Assembly: GCF_000382265.1 (NCBI RefSeq)
Contig: NZ_KB907973.1
Span: 124,001-188,000 of the forward strand
From: Yoonia vestfoldensis DSM 16212
Lineage (GTDB): Bacteria > Pseudomonadota > Alphaproteobacteria > Rhodobacterales > Rhodobacteraceae
Direction: 5' to 3'
Length of the DNA: 64,000 bases
The translations under genes were made by a program, and so were the position numbers. Shown in pieces: positions 58,067 to 64,000 of this stretch (position 1 is its first letter; every line of letters starts with the position of its first letter). The notes below the pieces were generated by a model, which did not search any database, had not been told where the DNA came from, and saw nothing but the letters and a program-made list of their open reading frames with translations.

Positions 58067-59277
58067 GCGGTCAGCAGCGCCTTCATGTCGGTGGCAGGGT
58101 CTGTGATCAGCGCGGGGGCAGGGCTCCGGCCCGCCTCGATCAGGCGCTTGCCGATCATGTAATTGCGGGGATCGTTCATCGCATCGACCGCCAGCAGGTC
58201 ACTGCCGCGATAATACCAGTGCGATTGCACGCCCGGCGCCTCGCCCTTGCGCACATGCACATCGGTATAGCCCGCATTCAGCCCCGCGATCTGGAGCTTG
58301 CAGTCGTATTGATCCGACCAGAACCAAGGCTTGGGCTGGTAGGGCAGGTCGCGGCCCATGATATTCAGCGCCACCGCCTCGGCCTGATCAATCGCGTTGC
58401 CCACGCTTTCCAGACGGATGCGGGTGCCGTGAAACAGGCAGGACGCGCAATCGCCCGCCGCCCAGATATGCGGGTCGGACGTGCGGCCGTGGCCGTCGGT
58501 GGTGATCCCGTTGTCCACATGCAGGCCCGCACTGTCGGCAAGGATCGTTGCAGGCGTGATGCCTGCGCCGACGATGGCGAAGTCGACGGCCAGTTCGGTG
58601 CCATCGGTCAGCCGCGCCCCTGTCACGCGGGTATCGCCCAGCAGACGGTCCAGCCCCACGCCTTCGCGGATCGTCACGCCATGCGATTGGTGCAGCGCGC
58701 GGAAGTAATCCGAGGTCTGGGGCGCCGCCACCCGTTGCAGGATACGGTCCGCCATTTCCACCAGCGTCACGCGCAAGCCGCGCTTGGCCGCGACCGCCGC
58801 TGCCTCCAGCCCGATATAGCCGCCACCGACGATCAGCACCTGCCGGTCCGCGACAAGCTCTGGCGCCAGCGCATCGGCATCTGCCAGATCGCGCATCGCG
58901 TAGACCCCGTCGAGCATCCCGCCGATCGCCGCAGGCAGGGTGCGCGGATGCGCGCCTGTCGTCAGCACAAGCTGGTCATAGCCCAGCGTTTCATCGCCGG
59001 TCAGCGTGACGGTCTTTGCCGCCGGATCAATCGCCACGACACGCGTGCCAAGTCGCAGGGCAATGTCCTGATCGGCGTAAAACTCCGCTGGCCGCAGATA
59101 GAGCCGTTCCTGCGCCATATCCCCAAGCAGATAGGCCTTGGACAGTGGCGGGCGCTGGTAGGGCGGCACCTTTTCCGCGCCGATCAGGGTGATCGCACCC
59201 GTGAACCCTTCGGCCCGCAATTTCGCGACGACCGAGGCTCCGGCCTGCCCTGCGCCGACGACGACAACATGCGTCAT
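58063..59277 (-). CDS. Ferredoxin-reductase-type FAD/NAD(P)H oxidoreductase
   Basis: The 404-residue protein has two Rossmann motifs, VVVGAGQAGASV and VLIVGGGYIGLEAAA, and an AAGDCAS FAD segment, matching the putidaredoxin/rhodocoxin reductase group. It passes electrons from NAD(P)H to a ferredoxin. The ATG at 59277 has AAGGGAA upstream. The partner ferredoxin is not seen. Confidence 0.9.
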   Translation of the reverse strand: MTHVVVVGAGQAGASVVAKLRAEGFTGAITLIGAEKVPPYQRPPLSKAYLLGDMAQERLYLRPAEFYADQDIALRLGTRVVAIDPAAKTVTLTGDETLGYDQLVLTTGAHPRTLPAAIGGMLDGVYAMRDLADADALAPELVADRQVLIVGGGYIGLEAAAVAAKRGLRVTLVEMADRILQRVAAPQTSDYFRALHQSHGVTIREGVGLDRLLGDTRVTGARLTDGTELAVDFAIVGAGITPATILADSAGLHVDNGITTDGHGRTSDPHIWAAGDCASCLFHGTRIRLESVGNAIDQAEAVALNIMGRDLPYQPKPWFWSDQYDCKLQIAGLNAGYTDVHVRKGEAPGVQSHWYYRGSDLLAVDAMNDPRNYMIGKRLIEAGRSPAPALITDPATDMKALLTA

Positions 59278-59364
59278 GAACTGTTCCCTTGGTGTGACCA
59301 CTTGTTTTGCAGCACTCTATATGGGAAGCAATCGGCTATACAACGCGAACAGGGGGCGAAAGCC

Positions 59365-59856
59365 ATGACAATCAAGACAGGCGATACACTACCGGATGCG
59401 ACATTTTTGCAGATGGGCGACAACGGGCCGGAATCCGTGGCTCTTGCCGACAAGATCAAAGGCCGCAAGGTCGTGATCTTCGGCCTGCCGGGCGCATTTA
59501 CCGGCACCTGCACGACGGCCCATGTGCCCAGCTTCATGGTCACCTATGACGACTTCATGGCCAAAGGCGTGGATGAAATCATCTGCGTGTCGGTCAACGA
59601 TCCTTTCGTAATGAAGGCCTGGGGCGAAAGCACCCGCGCGACCGAAACCGGCATCACGATGCTGGCCGACGCCGAAAGCGCCTTTACCACGGCCATCGGG
59701 ATGGATTTCAGCGCAGCCCCCGTGGGCTTCGTCAACCGCTCCAAGCGGTATTCGATGCTGGTCGAGGATGGCGTGGTCAAGATCCTCAACGTCGAGGCCG
59801 GACCGGGCCAGTGCGAGATTTCGGCAGGCGAAACCTTGCTGGCGGAATTGGGGTAA
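59365..59856 (+). CDS. Peroxiredoxin (Prx5-like)
   Basis: The 163-residue protein has the peroxidatic cysteine in LPGAFTGTCTTAHVPSF, typical of Prx5-type peroxiredoxins, and a C-terminal GPGQCEIS. It reduces peroxides. AGGGGGCG precedes the ATG. It ends at a strong terminator; a longer upstream frame is not real. Confidence 0.93.
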   Translation: MTIKTGDTLPDATFLQMGDNGPESVALADKIKGRKVVIFGLPGAFTGTCTTAHVPSFMVTYDDFMAKGVDEIICVSVNDPFVMKAWGESTRATETGITMLADAESAFTTAIGMDFSAAPVGFVNRSKRYSMLVEDGVVKILNVEAGPGQCEISAGETLLAELG

Positions 59857-59863
59857 CGACAAC

Positions 59864-59889
59864 GGGCGGTCCAACGGACCGCCCTTTTT
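59864..59889 (+). terminator. Rho-independent terminator after the peroxiredoxin gene
   Basis: A perfect 9-bp stem GGGCGGTCC/GGACCGCCC with an AAC loop is followed by TTTTT. It closes the peroxiredoxin transcript and touches the end of the convergent MscS gene. Confidence 0.92.
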
Positions 59890-60734
59890 CACTCCGCCGC
59901 ACTCAGCACCGTGCGCGTCGGGAAGGGGATTTCCACACCGGCTGCATCCAGCGCCTCTTTCACCCGCCGCTTCATATCGGCCTGATACTGAAAGAAATCG
60001 CCGCTGGCGCACCAGACGCGCACCAGAAAATCGACCGAGAAATCGCCAAGGTTGTTGACCTGAATGAACGGTGCAGGCTCAGTCCACGACCGCGGATCGG
60101 ACAGGATGGTGGACCTGATCGTGTCTTCGGCGAGTTTCAGGTCCGCGCCGTAACTGACGCCGAACACCCATTCCGCGCGGCGGCTGTCATATGCGGAATA
60201 ATTGACGATCGTATTGCCCCAGACCTGGCTGTTGGGAATGATGATCTGCACATTGGCAATCGACGCCAGTTCGATGAAGTTGAGGTTGATTTCCTTCACT
60301 GTCCCCATCTGGCCGTTCACCTCGACGAAATCACCCAGCTTCACGGGGCGGAAGAACACGATCATCACACCCGCCGCGATATTGGACAGCGTGCCTTGCA
60401 AAGCCAGACCGATGGCCAGACCGGCGGCACCGATGACCGCGACAAAGGATGTCGTCTGCACGCCGAAGGTGTTGAGAACGAACAGAAACGAAAAACCGAT
60501 GATGACGTAGCGGACGATATTGCCCAAAAAGCTGAACAATGTGTCATCCAGATGCCGGTTCATCTGACCGACCCGCACCAGCCGCCCGCGCAGCCAGCCG
60601 CCGATGATGAAACCAGCGATCAGGATCAGGATCGCGGCAAGAACGCTGCCGAAGATCGATATCAGGAATTCCAGCGTCAAAAGATCGGCAAGCGTGCGCC
60701 CGTTGATGATTTCGGTTGTCAGAAAGTCTTCCAA
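59889..60734 (-). CDS. Small-conductance mechanosensitive channel (MscS family)
   Basis: The 281-residue protein has three membrane helices, the pore-lining AAGLAIGLALQGTLSNIAAG and the FFRPVKLGDFVEV beta-domain junction, as in MscS. It releases solutes in hypo-osmotic shock. The TTG at 60734 directly follows the upstream stop, with GGGGG nearby, and is the best start. Confidence 0.9.
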   Translation of the reverse strand: MEDFLTTEIINGRTLADLLTLEFLISIFGSVLAAILILIAGFIIGGWLRGRLVRVGQMNRHLDDTLFSFLGNIVRYVIIGFSFLFVLNTFGVQTTSFVAVIGAAGLAIGLALQGTLSNIAAGVMIVFFRPVKLGDFVEVNGQMGTVKEINLNFIELASIANVQIIIPNSQVWGNTIVNYSAYDSRRAEWVFGVSYGADLKLAEDTIRSTILSDPRSWTEPAPFIQVNNLGDFSVDFLVRVWCASGDFFQYQADMKRRVKEALDAAGVEIPFPTRTVLSAAE

Positions 60735-60735
60735 G

Positions 60736-61035
60736 TCAGCCCCCGGCGAGCGCGTCCATCTTGGCGCCCAGTTTGGTGTCCAGCGCCGACAATCCGCCAG
60801 CGTCATGGGTCGTCAATGTCACCTCTACGGTTTTGTAGACATTCGACCATTCGGGGTGGTGATTCCATTTTTCCGCCCAAAGGGCAACCTTTGTCATGAA
60901 TCCAAAGGCTTCGACGAAGTTGCGAAAGACGAATTGCTTATGGATCGCGTCGCGCCCTTCGACCATCTGCCAGCCATTGGCCAGCAATGGCGCAAGGTCG
61001 GTGTCGCGTTCGGTTTGGGTCAGTGCGTCGGTCAT
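60736..61035 (-). CDS. Pterin-4a-carbinolamine dehydratase
   Basis: The 99-residue protein has the conserved [29 protein letters not shown] with the catalytic histidines. It recycles pterin cofactor. It overlaps the FemAB-like gene by ATGA and ends 1 bp from the MscS start. Confidence 0.94.
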   Translation of the reverse strand: MTDALTQTERDTDLAPLLANGWQMVEGRDAIHKQFVFRNFVEAFGFMTKVALWAEKWNHHPEWSNVYKTVEVTLTTHDAGGLSALDTKLGAKMDALAGG

Positions 61036-62216
61036 TGCTGTTCTTCCCTGTCGGTTTTGCGGAACGGACCGTAACTGGTCAGCACCTCGATTTCATGATC
61101 CACCGCGTCGCGTTCGGCCACCAGATAGCGGGCAATCGCATCGCGAAAGCCTGCATCCGCAAACCAGTGCAGCGAATGGACCGGCACCGGCAGATAGCCG
61201 CGCGCGAGCTTGTGTTCGCCCTGCGCCCCGGCCTCCACCCGCGCCATGCCATGGGCGATGGCAAAGTCGATGGCCTGATAATAGCACAATTCAAAATGCA
61301 GGCAGGCGTGGTGTTCGGTACAGCCCCAGTACCGTCCATATAACGTCTCGCGCCCGATAAAGTTCAGCGCCCCCGCGACAGGCTTGCCATCGCGGATCGC
61401 GAGGACCATCAGCATATCGTCACGCAGGGTCTGGTGCGCGAAGTGAAAGAAATTCCGTGTCAGATAGGGCGTGCCCCATTTGCGGTTGCCGGTGTCCTGA
61501 TAGAATTCCCAGAACGCATCCCAATGCGCAGGCTCGATCTGGTCGCCCGTCAGCGCCACGATCTGCCCGCCGAACCCTTGCGCGGTCTCGCGTTCCTTGC
61601 GGATGTTCTTGCGCTTGCGGCTGGACAGGCTGGCAAGGAAATCGTCGAAGCTGCCATAGCCTTCGTTGACCCAGTGAAACTGCTGGCCGATCCGCGATTG
61701 CAGGCCCATTTCGGCCCCTGCCAGCGCCTCGGCCTCGGTGCAAAAGGTGGCGTGCAGCGACGACAGGTTGTTGTCGTCCGCGATCTGGACAGCACCCTGG
61801 ATCAGCGCCGCCATGCCCACGGCCTCGAACCCCGGACGTGTCAGGAACCGTCGCCCTGTGGCTGGCGTGAATGGCACCGCGATCTGGAGTTTCGGGTAAT
61901 ATCGCCCGCCCGCGTTTTCATAGGCATGCGCCCAGTTGTGATCGAAGATGTATTCGCCCTGACTATGCCCCTTGGCATAAAGCGGGGCCACGGCAATGAT
62001 CTGCCCGTCCTGTTGCGCGGTCAGATACCGTGGCTGCCAGCCCGTGCCGGGACCAACGGAATAGCTGTCCTCCAGCGCCTTCAGAAAGCGGTGCGTCGTG
62101 AAGGGGTCGGTCGGGCGGCCATCCGTGGCCTCGGGGCAGGCGCAGGCATCCCAATCGGCGGGGGAAATGCCGGTGATGCTGGCATGGGTGGTAATTTCGA
62201 TCGCTGATCCGTCCAT
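61032..62216 (-). CDS. FemAB/DUF482-like GNAT family protein
   Basis: The 394-residue protein carries the COG3146 pattern: [53 protein letters not shown] and [12 protein letters not shown]. It has a FemAB/GNAT fold and may transfer aminoacyl or acetyl groups to cell-wall-type substrates; the role is unproved. Confidence 0.87.
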   Translation of the reverse strand: MDGSAIEITTHASITGISPADWDACACPEATDGRPTDPFTTHRFLKALEDSYSVGPGTGWQPRYLTAQQDGQIIAVAPLYAKGHSQGEYIFDHNWAHAYENAGGRYYPKLQIAVPFTPATGRRFLTRPGFEAVGMAALIQGAVQIADDNNLSSLHATFCTEAEALAGAEMGLQSRIGQQFHWVNEGYGSFDDFLASLSSRKRKNIRKERETAQGFGGQIVALTGDQIEPAHWDAFWEFYQDTGNRKWGTPYLTRNFFHFAHQTLRDDMLMVLAIRDGKPVAGALNFIGRETLYGRYWGCTEHHACLHFELCYYQAIDFAIAHGMARVEAGAQGEHKLARGYLPVPVHSLHWFADAGFRDAIARYLVAERDAVDHEIEVLTSYGPFRKTDREEQQ

Positions 62217-62247
62217 CTGCTTTTAACTGGGGGGCGCAGGGCGCGCG

Positions 62248-63000
62248 TCAAGCAAGATAACCCTCGAACGTCACATTATCCGCGATTTCGCGGGCCTGTG
62301 CCTCGGCTATCGCGGACCGGATCGTCCAGCACAGGACAGGCGCGCCCGTCGCCTTGATCTCAGCCACGCGGGGGCGGGCCAGATCAAGCGCCTCGTGGCT
62401 GATGAAACAGGCACCAACGCGGTCGTAATCGGGGATGCCGCGCAGATGGTCGCAGATCGCCGGTGTCAGTTCGGGCCAGAACACCGGATCATAGGCCGAT
62501 GTCACCAGCCCGCGTGCAATGGCAGGGGCGATGGTCCGGCAGGCGGCGATGCTGTGCGGGTTGAACGACATCAGCGCGACATCGCCCGCGTAATTCGCGA
62601 GCGCGGCACAGGTCGCTGTTTCCAGCGGCCCCACATCGGGGCCCATCCGGCCATCCTGATCCTTGATCTCGATCAGCAGGGGCACTTGGCCTGCGACCAA
62701 GGCGAGCACATCGGCAAGCGCGGGGATTGTGCCGGTGTCATCCTTCAGCGCGATCTTTTCCAGTTCCGCACGGCTGCGCGCACGGACCGGCCCGCTTTGC
62801 GCGGTCAGCCGGTCCAGCATGTCGTCGTGAAACACCATCGCCTGCCCGTCGCTGGACAATTGCACGTCGATTTCGATGCCGTATCCGGCAGCAATCGCGG
62901 CCTTGATCGCGGCCATCGAACTTTCCACGCGCCCCGCCTTGCGGTCATGCAAGGCGCGGTGCGCGATGGGGCGGGCAAGGAACGCGGCAGGCAGGGTCAT
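62248..63000 (-). CDS. Glycerophosphodiester phosphodiesterase
   Basis: The 250-residue protein has a GDPD fold: AHRALHDRKAG (in place of AHRG), GIEIDVQLSSDGQAMVFHDDMLDRLT, and LLIEIKDQ. It hydrolyses glycerophosphodiesters from lipid turnover. It overlaps ridA-like gene by ATGA. Confidence 0.91.
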   Translation of the reverse strand: MTLPAAFLARPIAHRALHDRKAGRVESSMAAIKAAIAAGYGIEIDVQLSSDGQAMVFHDDMLDRLTAQSGPVRARSRAELEKIALKDDTGTIPALADVLALVAGQVPLLIEIKDQDGRMGPDVGPLETATCAALANYAGDVALMSFNPHSIAACRTIAPAIARGLVTSAYDPVFWPELTPAICDHLRGIPDYDRVGACFISHEALDLARPRVAEIKATGAPVLCWTIRSAIAEAQAREIADNVTFEGYLA

Positions 63001-63458
63001 GCGATCTCGAAAATGCCTTCGATTTCGACCGCGACGCCAAAGGGCAGGCTGGCGGCACTGACGGCAGACCGTGCATGGCGGCCTTTGTCGCCCAAGGCAG
63101 CGACCATGAAGTCAGAGGCGCCGTTGATGACCTTGGGCTGGTCGCCAAAATCGGGGGTCGAATTGACGAAACCCACCAGTTTCACGACCCGCACCAGCCG
63201 GTCGATATCACCGCCACAGGCGGCTTTGAGTTGTGCCAGCAGGCTGACCGCACAGGCACGCGCGGCGGCGGCTCCGGCCTCGACATCCATGTCAGCACCC
63301 AGCTTGCCCTTGATCATGCCATCCGCATTGGCCGAGATTTGCCCCGACACATGCACCAGATTGCCTGTCTGCACGAAAGGCACGTAATTCGCCGCAGGGG
63401 CAGGGGCGTCGGGCAGGGTCACGCCCAGTTCGGCAAGACGGGTTTCGATCACGCTCAT
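62997..63458 (-). CDS. RidA/YjgF family protein
   Basis: The 153-residue protein has the RidA pattern LVHVSGQIS and LVRVVKLVGFVNSTPDF, of the longer RidA branch. It may hydrolyse reactive enamine/imine intermediates. It overlaps the GDPD gene by ATGA. Confidence 0.9.
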   Translation of the reverse strand: MSVIETRLAELGVTLPDAPAPAANYVPFVQTGNLVHVSGQISANADGMIKGKLGADMDVEAGAAAARACAVSLLAQLKAACGGDIDRLVRVVKLVGFVNSTPDFGDQPKVINGASDFMVAALGDKGRHARSAVSAASLPFGVAVEIEGIFEIA

Positions 63459-63513
63459 GTCACACTCCTTGGATGTTTGGCCGGACGCTAGCGGGCAATG
63501 CGCGGGGGTGCAA

Positions 63514-64000
63514 TCAGCTGTCGCGAAACGCGCGGGTGAAATAATCCGCCAGCGGTTTGATCAGGTAATCCATCGGCCTGCGGTCGCCTGTGCGCACAAA
63601 CGCCTCGACCGGCATGCCGGGCAGCAGGGCCAGATCGGCGGGTAGCCGCTGGATTTCCCCGTCGTTCAACTGCACTTCGGCGCGGTAGAACGACTGGCCC
63701 GTCACCTCGTCCTGAAACGCATCCGCCGACAACAGCGTGACGCGCCCCGCCAGTTCAGGCGTGCGCCGCTGGTCAAAGGCCGAAAACCGCAAGGTCACGT
63801 CTTGGCCTACAAAGACCTGATCGATGTCCGTGGTCTGCACCTGCGTCGCGATCACAAGGGGGCGGTCCTGCGGGATCAGGAACAGCACCGGATCAGCGGG
63901 GCGGATCACAGAGCGGGGCGCAAAGACCTGCATGCCATAGACGATCCCCGACACCGGCGCGCGGATGTCCAGCCGGTCAAGCTGGCGCAGCAGGGTCTGG
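63514..64000 (-). CDS. HlyD-family type I secretion periplasmic adaptor (5' end cut by window edge)
   Basis: The readable C-terminal 161 residues show the lipoyl-like/beta-barrel part of HlyD/PrtE adaptors: LDIRAPVSGIVYGMQVFAPRSVIRPADPVLFLIP, then GQDVTLRFSAFDQRR and a C-terminal LLPGMPVEAFVRTGDRR with LIKPLADYFTRAFRDS. It links an ABC exporter to TolC. The start lies beyond the window. Confidence 0.9.
   Translation of the reverse strand, partial: QTLLRQLDRLDIRAPVSGIVYGMQVFAPRSVIRPADPVLFLIPQDRPLVIATQVQTTDIDQVFVGQDVTLRFSAFDQRRTPELAGRVTLLSADAFQDEVTGQSFYRAEVQLNDGEIQRLPADLALLPGMPVEAFVRTGDRRPMDYLIKPLADYFTRAFRDS

Noticed and set aside
58219..59856. A 545-residue open frame on the plus strand spanning the flavoprotein and peroxiredoxin genes
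   Set aside because: Only the last 163 residues are a recognisable protein (peroxiredoxin, start 59365). The rest is antisense to the flavoprotein gene, a high-GC artefact.

Overview
The window is chromosomal DNA of a Rhodobacteraceae (Roseobacter-group) alphaproteobacterium. This rests on the high G+C, the dense coding with many 1-17 bp gene overlaps (ATGA, TAATG, GTGA), family-restricted proteins (DUF6525-like, DUF6478-like, YdcH, DUF2007), neighbourhoods such as uvrC-pgsA-moaD-moaE and accD-folC, and Zur-, LysR- and LexA-type sites of alphaproteobacterial form. The genus cannot be fixed from the sequence alone. No rRNA, tRNA, IS element, prophage or CRISPR array was recognised.

Layout. 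(1) 1-6164, minus strand: a tight operon read leftward: radical-SAM DNA-repair protein, UdgX-type uracil-DNA glycosylase, ABC1/UbiB-like kinase, renalase-like flavoprotein, ICMT-like membrane methyltransferase and a truncated UbiG-like methyltransferase. A GTTC-N7-GTTC SOS box precedes it. (2) 6232-7733: a small DUF6525-like protein and a COG0523 zinc GTPase behind a Zur-type box. (3) 7762-11223: a LysR regulator divergent from an MttB-family methyltransferase and a hydroxyisobutyrate-dehydrogenase-like enzyme, with a palindromic operator between them. (4) 11226-21069, minus strand: the most unusual region, eight genes linking a membrane-anchored Ser/Thr kinase with PDZ-like domains, an FHA protein, a PP2C phosphatase, three P-loop GTPases (two clearly dynamin-like), a possible roadblock-fold protein and an orphan protein. 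No type VI secretion genes are nearby. (5) 21516-30800: GAPDH, thermonuclease, YadGH-like ABC exporter, S49 peptidase with a 55-residue Cys-rich membrane protein and an SDR, then uvrC, pgsA, moaDE and tag. (6) 30860-34041: degenerate EAL protein, phaA-phaB ending in a strong terminator, YdcH. (7) 34160-43499: tRNA methyltransferase-like protein, DUF2007, polyprenyl synthase, TRAP binding protein, membrane hydrolase, map, CinA-like protein, GNAT, AhpD-like protein, OmpA-like protein and a diguanylate cyclase. (8) 43579-54716: LysR, 2,4-dienoyl-CoA reductase, fasciclin lipoprotein, lineage-specific proteins, ilvD, CPBP protease, accD, folC. (9) 54968-64000: TPR protein, ispE, rsmD, ferredoxin-reductase-type flavoprotein, peroxiredoxin, MscS channel, pterin dehydratase, FemAB-like GNAT, GDPD, RidA and a truncated HlyD-family adaptor.

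Most of the window is core metabolism and repair. The kinase/FHA/PP2C/GTPase cluster is the best candidate for an undescribed system. Its gene order (sensor kinase, phospho-reader, phosphatase, GTPases, small accessory proteins) and its TAATG- and ATGA-type couplings suggest one phospho-regulated membrane-remodelling or stress-response machine. That role is inference from domain content.
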